Positions 46,349 to 52,843 of a stretch of DNA of 52,843 nt are shown here, one piece after another (the first letter of the stretch is position 1; every line of letters begins with the position of its first letter). The translations under genes and the position numbers were made by a program. This DNA is from Solimonas sp036405815 (GTDB lineage Bacteria > Pseudomonadota > Gammaproteobacteria > Nevskiales > Nevskiaceae), in assembly GCA_036405815.1 (NCBI GenBank), contig DASWWX010000028.1:1-52843 (forward strand), in the 5' to 3' direction. The notes beneath the pieces were generated by a model. It was given only the letters and a program-made list of their open reading frames with translations. It searched no databases and was not told the DNA's origin.

Positions 46349-48645
46349 GCGTCCGTCATCTCGACGCGCTGTTCCGGCCGCGCGGCGTGTTGGTCTGCGG
46401 CCTGCCGCGGGACGCGCCGGCCGCCGAACTGCTGCATCAGCTCGACGCGATCCCCGAGGACCTGCGTGCCATCTACGAAGGGCAACGCGATGGCTGGCGC
46501 GTACTGCGTCGCCTGAATGACGCCCGTGGCTTCGATCTCGCCGTGGTACTCGATCCCGATGCGATGACCCCGCGCGCGGTACGCACGCTAGCGGCGCGCG
46601 GCTGCCGCGCGCTGATCTGGGAAACCGAGACGCCGGTACCCGACGCCGTGCTGCGCGCCGGCCGCGACACCACGCTGCGTGTGCTGGGGTCGTCCAGCGC
46701 CGGCGCCACCCACGCGCACGGTCACGGCATTTCGGCCTGGGGCCGGCCGCTGCCGGGCACCACCGCGCTGATCGCGCAGTCGCGCTCCATCGCCAGCGCC
46801 GCGCTAGACTGGGCCGCCGGTCACGCACTCGGTTTCTCCTGGACCGCGGTCACCGGCGGCGAGGCGGACGTCGATGTCGCCGATCTGCTCGATTACGCCG
46901 CGCTCGATTTCGAGACCCAGGCCGTCGTGCTGCAACTCGGCCGTATCGGCAACGCCCGCAAGTTCATGTCCGCCGCCCGCGCCTGCGCACGCGCCAAGCC
47001 GGTGGTCGTGCTGCAGACACCGGGCGCCGCCGCGCCGCAGGACCCGGTGCTGTCGGCGGCGTTCCGCCGCGCCGGCCTGGTCGAGGTCGATCGCGTCACC
47101 GCGCTGTTCAGCGCGCTGGCCGCGTTGGATCGCGTCGGCGACGCCCCGCAGGGCCGCATCGCCGTGGTCGGCACCGGCGGCGGCATCTGCCAGCTCGCAC
47201 GCGCCGCCCTGCTGCGCGAAGGCCTGCATACCGCGGACGTGACCGCCGTACATGCGGCGCTGCAGTCGCGCATCCCGACGCTGGGCACCTATGCGCAGAC
47301 CCTGGACCTGGGCCTGGCAGACGATGCGCAGACGCTATTGGCTCTGCGCACGGCGCTGGAAACGCCGGGCATCGACACCGTGCTGTTCGTGCGCAGCCCG
47401 GTGCCGGGCCGCGACGACGACGCGTTCGCCGCGCTGCTTGCCGCCTCGGGTCTGCGCCAGCGACTCGTCGTCAGTCTGCTCGGTCAAGCACGCGCGCAGC
47501 CCGCGCTGCAGCGTTGCACGGAAGCCGGCATCGCCGCCTTCGCCTCGGTGGAGGCCGCTGCCCGCGCGCTGCGCTACCGGCGCGAACATCGGCAGACGCA
47601 GGACCTGTTGATGCAGACGCCGACGCTGGCGCCGTTGCCGCACGACCCCACACCGCCGGTGCCGGCGCCGCCCCGACGCGGCAACGGACCCTGGACCGCG
47701 TCCGCCGATACCACGCGGGCCCTGCTGCAGGCCTACGGCCTGCGGCCCGCCGACTGGGTCGAAGCCGGCAGCCGCGGCCTGCGCATCCGTATCCGCCGTC
47801 ACGCCGAGATCGGGCTTTACCTGTCCGCACGCCTGGACCCGACCTCGACGATGGCGCCCACTGCTTACGCGCTGCCGCCGCTGGACGATGTGCTTGCCGA
47901 AACCCTGCTGCGCGAGGCAGCGTTGGGCGCACGCGAGGAATCGCCCAGCGGCCTGCGCACCGGCGAATACGCCACCGCCGTGGCGCGGCTGGCCCAGCTC
48001 GCGGTCGAGCATCCGCAATTGATCGAAGCCGATGTGCGCCTGCTGCCGGGCGAGACGATCGCCGAAGTCGGTCACGCGCGCCTGACCTTCGGTGCCCTAG
48101 AATCCGAACGGCGGCGGCTCGCATTGGCGCCGTACCCGGTCGCACTGGCGCGGACGATGGCGCTGCGCGACGGCCGCAGCGTCGAACTGCGCGCGATCCT
48201 GCCGACCGACGAGCCGGCCTTGATCCGCATGCTGTCGGGGCTGGACCCGGAAACGATCCGGCTGCGCTTCTTCCGCTACATCCGCCAGTTCAGCCACGCG
48301 ATGGTCGCGCGCATGTCGCAGGTCGACTACGACCGTGAAATCGGCTTCGTCGCCACGCCCGTCGACGACGAGGCGGCCATCGGCCTGGCCACGCTGGTAC
48401 TCGACGCCGACGGCGAGGAAGGCGAGTTCGCCATCCTCGTCCATCACGATTACGCCGGCACCGGCCTCGGGCTGCGGCTGATGCGGGCGCTGCTCGATTA
48501 CGCGCGCGCACGCCGCGCGCGTCGGGTCTATGGCGACGTGTTGCTCGAGAATCGCGCGATGCTGGGCCTGGCCCAACGCATGGGGTTCACGCAGGAACGG
48601 CACCCGGACGATCCGGGCTGCCTCCGCGTCTCGATCGCGCTTTAA
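46345..48645 (+). CDS. Pat-like protein lysine acetyltransferase with degenerate acyl-CoA synthetase part
   Basis: 766 residues, about 120 shorter than typical Pat/PatZ. Residues 1-120 are a CoA-binding Rossmann domain (GVLVCGLP). Residues about 130-420 match the NDP-forming acetyl-CoA synthetase ligase part (LDWAAGHALGFSWTAVTGGE, ARKFMSAARACARAKPVVVL), but the usual SHTGAL active-site His region is replaced by QTPGAAAPQDPV, so synthetase catalysis is lost. The ATP-grasp part (450-580) is abbreviated. The C-terminal GNAT domain (MALRDGRSVELRAILPTDE, acetyl-CoA loop YAGTGLGLRLM) should transfer acetyl to lysine. Pat enzymes typically silence acyl-CoA synthetases; the ligase at 7223-8857 is a candidate target. 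Confidence 0.85.
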   Translation: MSVRHLDALFRPRGVLVCGLPRDAPAAELLHQLDAIPEDLRAIYEGQRDGWRVLRRLNDARGFDLAVVLDPDAMTPRAVRTLAARGCRALIWETETPVPDAVLRAGRDTTLRVLGSSSAGATHAHGHGISAWGRPLPGTTALIAQSRSIASAALDWAAGHALGFSWTAVTGGEADVDVADLLDYAALDFETQAVVLQLGRIGNARKFMSAARACARAKPVVVLQTPGAAAPQDPVLSAAFRRAGLVEVDRVTALFSALAALDRVGDAPQGRIAVVGTGGGICQLARAALLREGLHTADVTAVHAALQSRIPTLGTYAQTLDLGLADDAQTLLALRTALETPGIDTVLFVRSPVPGRDDDAFAALLAASGLRQRLVVSLLGQARAQPALQRCTEAGIAAFASVEAAARALRYRREHRQTQDLLMQTPTLAPLPHDPTPPVPAPPRRGNGPWTASADTTRALLQAYGLRPADWVEAGSRGLRIRIRRHAEIGLYLSARLDPTSTMAPTAYALPPLDDVLAETLLREAALGAREESPSGLRTGEYATAVARLAQLAVEHPQLIEADVRLLPGETIAEVGHARLTFGALESERRRLALAPYPVALARTMALRDGRSVELRAILPTDEPALIRMLSGLDPETIRLRFFRYIRQFSHAMVARMSQVDYDREIGFVATPVDDEAAIGLATLVLDADGEEGEFAILVHHDYAGTGLGLRLMRALLDYARARRARRVYGDVLLENRAMLGLAQRMGFTQERHPDDPGCLRVSIAL

Positions 48646-48706
48646 GGCGAGCCGAAGCTCGACATCACCTCAATCTCGCGGCCGGCTGCGAACATGACGC
48701 CGGCCC

Positions 48707-49162
48707 TCATACCGCCCGCGTGACGATGCGGATTTCCGACGTCAGCGTCCGGTGCACCGGGCACTTGTCGGCAATCTCCAGCAGCTTCTGCCGCTGCGTA
48801 TCGTCGAGCGGGCCGACCAGCTCGATCTGCCGCTCGATCTCGTCGAGTTTGCCGGTCTTGGTCTCGCACTCGGCGCAATCCTCGGCGTGGATCTTGCGGT
48901 GACGCAGCGTCACCACCACCCGCTCCAGCGGCAGCTTCTTCATCTGCGCATACAGGCGCAGCGTCATGCTCGTGCAGCTGCCCAGCGCGGCCAGCAGATA
49001 GTCGTAGGGGTTCGGACCGGCATCGCCGCCGCCGAGCGCAACCGGCTCGTCGGCCTCGTACAGGTGCACACCGAGCCGCACCTGCTGATGCAGCTTGCCG
49101 GTGCCGGACTCGGCCACCTGCACCTCGCCCTGCGGTCGTTCTGCCGGCGGATCGAAAGCCAT
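48707..49162 (-). CDS. OsmC family peroxiredoxin-like protein
   Basis: 151 residues with a strong AAGGAG before the ATG. The two redox Cys of OsmC/Ohr are visible in AALGSCTSMT and DKCPVHRTL, and GPNPYDYLLAALGSC is the family core. These dimeric proteins reduce organic hydroperoxides. An extra pair CAEC (EDCAECETK) lies between them and is a subgroup trait. It follows the dioxygenase gene by 18 bases and is probably co-transcribed. Confidence 0.92.
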   Translation of the reverse strand: MAFDPPAERPQGEVQVAESGTGKLHQQVRLGVHLYEADEPVALGGGDAGPNPYDYLLAALGSCTSMTLRLYAQMKKLPLERVVVTLRHRKIHAEDCAECETKTGKLDEIERQIELVGPLDDTQRQKLLEIADKCPVHRTLTSEIRIVTRAV

Positions 49163-49180
49163 GACGAAACTCCTTGAAGA

Positions 49181-50020
49181 TCAGACTGCGAGCGGTTCAG
49201 CAGCAAAGGCAAAGGCGTCCATGCCCAGCACGCCATCCGCCACACCATCGTAGAGCGATTGCACCGGCTCGCCACCCGCGGCACCGAGCGCGACGTACAA
49301 CGGCAACAGGTGTTCGTCGGTCGGGTGTGCGCGCACGGCATCCGGCGCCTGCCGGCGGTAATCGAGCAAGGCCTCGACGTCACCCGCCTCGAGCCGCTCG
49401 CGCATCCACAACCGGAACGCACGCACGTGCGCCGGCTCGCCGTCGCGGTACAAGCCCTCGAAATACTCTCGCAGGTTATGGACGAACCCGCCGCTGCCGA
49501 GGATCAGGATGCCCTCGTCGCGCAGCGGCGCCAGCGCCGCACCGAGCCGATAGTGGTGTGCGGCACCCAGATGCGGCTGCAGGGCCAGCGGCACCACCGG
49601 GACATCGGCCGCCGGAAACAGGCGCTGCAGCACCACCCAGATGCCGTGATCGAGCCCACGCGATGGGTCCAGCGAGGCTTCTAGCCCGGCGGCGCGCAGG
49701 CGCCCGGCCACCGACTGCGCGATCTCCGGCGCGCCGGGCGCGGGATACCGGACCTGGTAAAGCGCCTCCGGAAATCCGCCGAAATCATGGACCGTGACCG
49801 GCAGCGGCGCCGCCCCTACCGCGGGCGCCCGCGTCAGCCAATGGGCTGAAGCCACGACCACCGCGCGCGGGCGCGGCAATGCCCGGCCGATCCGCCCCCA
49901 GGCCGCCGTCGCAGCGTCTTCCTCGACCGCCAGCATCGGCGAGCCATGCGACAGAAACAGGGCCGGCTGACGCTGGACGGCGGTCGGCGACGACAGGGGC
50001 GAAGCTGCGGGAGCGTTCAT
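49181..50020 (-). CDS. DODA-type extradiol dioxygenase (YgiD-like)
   Basis: 279 residues from the ATG at 50020. The metal-ligand His positions fit the class III extradiol / 4,5-DOPA dioxygenase family: FLSHGSPM, VVASAHW, LDHGIWVVL and SGGFVHNLREY. Bacterial YgiD homologues cleave DOPA-like catechols with Zn or Fe. It is first in a two-gene unit with osmC, a common combination. Natural substrate unknown. Confidence 0.9.
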   Translation of the reverse strand: MNAPAASPLSSPTAVQRQPALFLSHGSPMLAVEEDAATAAWGRIGRALPRPRAVVVASAHWLTRAPAVGAAPLPVTVHDFGGFPEALYQVRYPAPGAPEIAQSVAGRLRAAGLEASLDPSRGLDHGIWVVLQRLFPAADVPVVPLALQPHLGAAHHYRLGAALAPLRDEGILILGSGGFVHNLREYFEGLYRDGEPAHVRAFRLWMRERLEAGDVEALLDYRRQAPDAVRAHPTDEHLLPLYVALGAAGGEPVQSLYDGVADGVLGMDAFAFAAEPLAV

Positions 50021-50115
50021 GACCTGGGTTAGTGGGGGCTGGCACCGGGCCGTGCAAGGCGGCCGGCACGCCCGCCACTCCGGCCCTCCCCAGGGGCTTT
50101 CCCCCACGTAGCGGC

Positions 50116-50144
50116 TTGCATTGGCAGGGGTCGGTCGCTACACT
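50116..50144 (+). promoter_or_regulatory. Promoter of the rplM-rpsI operon
   Basis: TTGCAT, a 17-base spacer and TACACT, with a GC-rich discriminator CCGCGG as expected for a stringently controlled ribosomal operon. It leaves a leader of about 70 bases. Confidence 0.7.
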
Positions 50145-50160
50145 CCGCGGCCTTTTCGAG

Positions 50161-50190
50161 GTTGCCCAAGTAGTGGCGGTATCGGGCAAC
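50161..50190 (+). promoter_or_regulatory. Hairpin in the rplM leader
   Basis: GTTGCCC / GGGCAAC (7 bp) with a 16-base loop in the leader, ending 30 bases before the rplM start. In E. coli, L13 is reported to repress its own operon through the leader; this hairpin is a candidate target but no alignment was possible. Confidence 0.45.
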
Positions 50191-50220
50191 TGAACTATAA
50201 CTACTGAATGGATTGGACCG

Positions 50221-50649
50221 ATGAAGACTCTCTTCGCGAAGTCCGAGACCGTCAAGCGCGACTGGTACGTGATTGACGCGACGGATAAAACGCTGGGCCG
50301 ACTGGCCACCGAGATTGCGCGCCGCCTGCGCGGCAAGCACAAGCCCGACTACACCCCGAACTGCGATACCGGCGACTACATCGTCGTCGTCAACGCGGAA
50401 AAGGTGCGCGCCACCGGCAACAAGCTGCAGGACAAGGTGTACTACCGTCACACCGAATTCCCGGGCGGTATCCGCTCGCAGACCCTGCAGCAGGTGCTCG
50501 ACAAGCACCCCGAGCGCGCGATCGAGAAGGCCGTCAAGGGCATGCTCCCCGGCGGTCCGCTGGGCTACGCGCAGTTCCGCAAGCTGAAGGTGTACGCCGG
50601 TGCCGAGCACCCGCACACCGCGCAGCAGCCCAAAGTCCTCAATATCTGA
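50221..50649 (+). CDS. rplM: 50S ribosomal protein L13
   Basis: 142 residues, the standard length. MKTLFAKSETVKRDWYVIDA, TLGRLATEIARRLRGKHKPD and VKGMLPGGPLGYAQFRKLKVY are L13 hallmarks. L13 binds 23S rRNA early in assembly of the large subunit. It is followed 17 bases later by rpsI, the universal partner. Confidence 0.99.
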   Translation: MKTLFAKSETVKRDWYVIDATDKTLGRLATEIARRLRGKHKPDYTPNCDTGDYIVVVNAEKVRATGNKLQDKVYYRHTEFPGGIRSQTLQQVLDKHPERAIEKAVKGMLPGGPLGYAQFRKLKVYAGAEHPHTAQQPKVLNI

Positions 50650-50666
50650 TCCCGGGACGCATCCTC

Positions 50667-51065
50667 ATGGCCAAGACCATCGAACAGAAGTACGGCACCG
50701 GCCGCCGCAAGACCGCAGCGGCGCGCGTGTTCCTGAAGCCCGGCAAGGGCGCCATCACCATCAACGACAAGACCGTCGAAGAGTACTTCGGCCGCGAGAC
50801 CTCGCGCATGCTGGTACGCCAGCCGCTCGAAGTCACCGACACGGTCGGTCGTTTCGACCTCAAGATCACCGTCTCCGGCGGCGGCCCCTCGGGCCAGGCC
50901 GGCGCGGTGCGCCACGGCATCAGCCGCGCGCTGATGCAGTACGACGAAAGCTTCCGCCCGCCGCTGCGCGCCGCCGGCCTCGTCACGCGCGACGCCCGTG
51001 AGGTCGAGCGCAAGAAGGTCGGTCTGCACAAGGCCCGTCGCGGCACGCAGTACTCGAAGCGTTAA
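50667..51065 (+). CDS. rpsI: 30S ribosomal protein S9
   Basis: 132 residues. Opening YGTGRRKTAAARVFLKPG, SGQAGAVRHGISRAL and the C-terminal tail ARRGTQYSKR, whose Lys-Arg end reaches the P-site tRNA, are all typical of S9. Second gene of the rplM operon. Confidence 0.99.
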   Translation: MAKTIEQKYGTGRRKTAAARVFLKPGKGAITINDKTVEEYFGRETSRMLVRQPLEVTDTVGRFDLKITVSGGGPSGQAGAVRHGISRALMQYDESFRPPLRAAGLVTRDAREVERKKVGLHKARRGTQYSKR

Positions 51066-51076
51066 TCTCGGTCCCG

Positions 51077-51101
51077 GCGTTCCCCGTAATGCGGGGAACG
51101 C
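51077..51101 (+). terminator. Hairpin after rpsI
   Basis: GCGTTCCCCG / CGGGGAACGC (10 bp), loop TAATG, 11 bases after the stop. Only TTGGG follows, and the -35 of the tRNA-Gln promoter starts right there, so termination is compact but lacks a T tract. Confidence 0.65.
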
Positions 51102-51130
51102 TTGGGCAGAGGTGGGGTCTGGCGTACAAT
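51102..51130 (+). promoter_or_regulatory. Promoter of tRNA-Gln
   Basis: TTGGGC, 17-base spacer, TACAAT, ending 19 bases before the mature tRNA 5' end. Confidence 0.7.
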
Positions 51131-51149
51131 CGCAGACCACGATCTCTAC

Positions 51150-51223
51150 TGGGAGATCGTCTAATGGTAGGACAACAGATTCTGACTCTGTTTATCTAGG
51201 TTCGAGTCCTAGTCTCCCAGCCA
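51150..51223 (+). tRNA. tRNA-Gln (anticodon CTG)
   Basis: 74 bases with encoded CCA. Acceptor TGGGAGA pairs with TCTCCCA, discriminator G; the unusual T1 start (U1-A72) is typical of bacterial tRNA-Gln. Anticodon loop TTCTGAC gives CTG. Stand-alone gene with its own promoter and terminator. Confidence 0.95.
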
Positions 51224-51239
51224 ATTGCAGCAACGACTC

Positions 51240-51262
51240 AGCCCGCTCTCGCGGGCTTTTTC
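51240..51262 (+). terminator. Rho-independent terminator of tRNA-Gln
   Basis: AGCCCGC / GCGGGCT stem, loop TCTC, then five Ts. It starts 17 bases after the tRNA. Confidence 0.9.
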
Positions 51263-51402
51263 GTTTCCGGAATCAGGGGCGCTTTCCGATATTCAGCGTA
51301 GCTGCCAATTGCCCGCTACCAAACCTGCGCAACCCATCTGCGGTCTGCAACGCCTACCGCTTAGGCCGGTAGACTGCCGGCAAGATCATCGAGAAAAGAC
51401 CC

Positions 51403-51810
51403 GTGGCCGAGCAATCGCTAACCGTCGAGCAGGCGCTGAAACTGCATCGCGATTTCCTGCAGGCCATCCTCGCCGAGGTTATGGCCGTGATGAGCACGGG
51501 AACCGCATCGGACGAACGCTTGGTCGCCGCGCTGGAGGTCTACTGGGAAGCCTGCCTGTCGCGTCGCGACCAGCGCCGCGCGGTCCTGGCGGCCACCGCC
51601 GGCAGCCCCAGCGAACGCGCGGTCGAACCGATGGGCAAGCCGTTTCTGATGATGGTGCGCGCCGAACTGCTTCCCAGCCGCGGCACGCAGGCAGACGCGA
51701 TTGCCCTGCAGATCTACGATCAAGCGCGCGACATCGCCGTCTGCGAGGCGCAGACCGGCATCCGGGATCGCGTGCGCCGCGATGCGGTGCTGGCACTGAT
51801 CCGCCGCTGA
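51403..51810 (+). CDS. Hypothetical all-helical protein
   Basis: 135 residues from a GTG preceded by GAGAAAAG. The sequence is wholly helical in character (LTVEQALKLHRDFLQAILAE, LVAALEVYWEACLSRRDQRR, RDRVRRDAVLALIRR), with no signal peptide or membrane segment. The length and helix pattern recall the C-terminal ligand domain of TetR-like regulators without the DNA-binding part, but I cannot assign a family. It ends before a hairpin shared with the convergent GDT1 gene. Confidence 0.6.
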   Translation: MAEQSLTVEQALKLHRDFLQAILAEVMAVMSTGTASDERLVAALEVYWEACLSRRDQRRAVLAATAGSPSERAVEPMGKPFLMMVRAELLPSRGTQADAIALQIYDQARDIAVCEAQTGIRDRVRRDAVLALIRR

Positions 51811-51841
51811 AGATTCGCTCCTTCTTCAAAGGCAGGGGGCA

Positions 51842-51867
51842 AGACGCCCCGTCGTAGCGGGGCGTCT
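51842..51867. terminator. Hairpin between convergent hypothetical and GDT1 genes
   Basis: AGACGCCCCG / CGGGGCGTCT (10 bp) with loop TCGTAG. Only weak T content on either side (CGTTC on plus, TTGCC on minus). Probable bidirectional terminator. Confidence 0.65.
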
Positions 51868-51916
51868 CGTTCAGAGCGTGTTGTCGGCGTGCATGTGCAA
51901 AGCACGCCCCGAGCGT

Positions 51917-52498
51917 TCAGGACAGCCCCAGAAAACGGTCCAAGCGCAGCAGGATCAGGATGCCGAACACCGCGAACAGCGCCGCGGCGACAAAGCGCAT
52001 GCGGCTCAGCGGGAAGCGCTCACCGAGCTTGGCGCCGAGCAATACCGCCGGCACGTTGGCCACCATCATGCCCAGCGTCGTACCCAGCGTGACCGCCGTC
52101 AGATTGCCGTAGTTGGCGCTCAGCGCCACCGTCGCGAGCTGGGTCTTGTCGCCGATCTCGGCGAGGAAGAACAACACCAGGGTCGTCAGGAAGGCACCGC
52201 CATATAGGCGCGCCTGACCGTCGTCGTCGAGTTTGTCCGGGATCAGCGCCCAGGCGGCGAACAGCAGGAACGCGCCCCCCAGTATCCAGCGGATGACCTC
52301 GGGACCGAGACGGGCCGCCACCCAGTCGCCGACCAGCGCTGCGACCAGGTGATTGGCGATCGTGGCAAAGAAGATACCGGCGATCACCGCGCCGTAACGG
52401 CCCTTGAAACGGGCGGCCAGAACGAATGACAGCAACTGGGTCTTGTCGCCGATCTCGGCGATCGCAACCATGCCCAAGGAAACGAGAAAGGCGTCCAT
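51917..52498 (-). CDS. GDT1/UPF0016 (TMEM165) family manganese exporter
   Basis: 193 residues from the ATG giving MDAFLVSLGMVAIAEIGDKT. Two copies of the hallmark E-x-G-D-K-T motif (EIGDKTQLL near residue 16 and EIGDKTQLA near 115) define two inverted three-helix halves. Bacterial members (MneA/MntX) export Mn2+; Ca2+ transport is known in eukaryotes. The yybP-ykoY riboswitch in its leader makes manganese the likely substrate. Length fits the family. Confidence 0.92.
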   Translation of the reverse strand: MDAFLVSLGMVAIAEIGDKTQLLSFVLAARFKGRYGAVIAGIFFATIANHLVAALVGDWVAARLGPEVIRWILGGAFLLFAAWALIPDKLDDDGQARLYGGAFLTTLVLFFLAEIGDKTQLATVALSANYGNLTAVTLGTTLGMMVANVPAVLLGAKLGERFPLSRMRFVAAALFAVFGILILLRLDRFLGLS

Positions 52499-52524
52499 GT
52501 GTTTTCCTGCAGGGCCGGCGAAAG

Positions 52525-52672
52525 AGCCAATGACTCTGCCGCCCATCGCCAGCCCGGCTGTGGACGACAAAGTCAAAGGTCTGGCCTAGCAGATGCCGCC
52601 GGCGCCATGGTCGAAACGACCAAGTCTGTTGACGCGGGCTCCTCCTGTACGGAGGCGGCTACTCCCCAATGA
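52525..52672 (-). ncRNA. yybP-ykoY manganese riboswitch
   Basis: On the minus strand the leader contains, in the order known for the class, ATTGGGGAGTAGCCG (52670-52656), the conserved CGTCAACAGA (52634-52625), GACCTTTGAC (52581-52572) and a closing AGTCATTGGC near 52533. These are the conserved elements of the Mn2+-sensing aptamer. It lies directly upstream of the GDT1-family gene, so Mn should raise its expression. The 3' boundary is approximate. Confidence 0.85.
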
Positions 52673-52681
52673 CGAGCCACG

Positions 52682-52687
52682 ATTGTA
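52682..52687 (-). promoter_or_regulatory. Probable -10 element of the riboswitch transcript
   Basis: TACAAT on the minus strand, about 12 bases before the conserved ATTGGGGAG start of the aptamer. No convincing -35 is seen. The remaining 150 bases to the right edge hold no gene I can support. Confidence 0.5.
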
Positions 52688-52843
52688 GCGCACCCGCACG
52701 CCGACGGGCGGTAGCCGCCGGCTGCTCCACCGTCCGCCCGCAGGCGACGGCGGCAGGGCAGATCGGGTAACGTCGGAACTCCCCCCACCGCATCCCCCAG
52801 TGGATTGCGAGCTGCCGCTACAGGTTGCCCCATGACTTCGACG

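Noticed and set aside
52573..52833. 86-residue minus-strand open frame
   Set aside because: It lies over the riboswitch and its promoter and shows no protein pattern.
52832..52843. ATG at the right edge as the start of a plus-strand gene
   Set aside because: Only four codons are visible and there is no clear ribosome-binding site.

Overview
This is a high-GC chromosomal segment of a gammaproteobacterium. The central block lexA | recA-recX-alaS-aspartokinase-csrA-tRNA-Ser(GCU)/tRNA-Arg(ACG) is the classic gammaproteobacterial order; aspartokinase between alaS and csrA resembles the Pseudomonas arrangement. The DUF1302/DUF1329 pair, the acyl-CoA ligase, the thiolase and many secreted lipoprotein hydrolases fit a lipid- or hydrocarbon-using lineage such as Nevskiales/Solimonadaceae. 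That placement is inference; no rRNA is present. I found no prophage, insertion sequence or CRISPR array.

Layout. 1-722 (minus) is the start of a cellulose-synthesis operon (bcsD plus a BcsP/R-like gene running off the left edge). 868-3533 holds an orphan lipoprotein and an ATM1-type ABC exporter. 3737-8857 holds DUF1302 barrel protein, DUF1329 protein, a strong terminator and an acyl-CoA ligase. 8891-16478 (minus) encodes two overlapping lipoprotein alpha/beta-hydrolases, a His-rich duplicated-domain periplasmic protein and a copper-radical (galactose/glyoxal oxidase-like) enzyme with all ligands visible. 16868-17428 is a tRNA Arg-Ser-Arg operon with its promoter and a tRNA-Ser fragment. 17452-24578 is csrA, aspartokinase, alaS, recX, recA, a small membrane-protein gene and divergent lexA, with two LexA-like boxes between the last two. 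24634-26750 is a tightly overlapped leucine dehydrogenase-pncC-thpR operon.

27026-33826 is the most interesting accessory block: a TonB-dependent receptor divergent from nikR across a NikR-like palindrome, then (minus) a HupE/UreJ-type membrane protein, a TPR protein, a tiny lipoprotein and a DUF4331 protein. It reads as a nickel-acquisition locus with several uncharacterised parts. 34041-36199 is a thiolase fused by overlap to a beta-propeller lipoprotein. 36219-42554 is a complete RND efflux operon divergent from its MarR regulator. 42580-50020 holds an S46 dipeptidyl-peptidase, a membrane protein, an HDAC-like deacetylase overlapped with a Pat-like lysine acetyltransferase, an OsmC protein and a DODA-type dioxygenase. 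50116-52687 contains rplM-rpsI, tRNA-Gln(CUG), an unknown gene and a GDT1/UPF0016 Mn exporter preceded by a yybP-ykoY manganese riboswitch.

Most genes sit in short operons with 1-, 4- or 8-nt start/stop overlaps, which I used to decide several starts.
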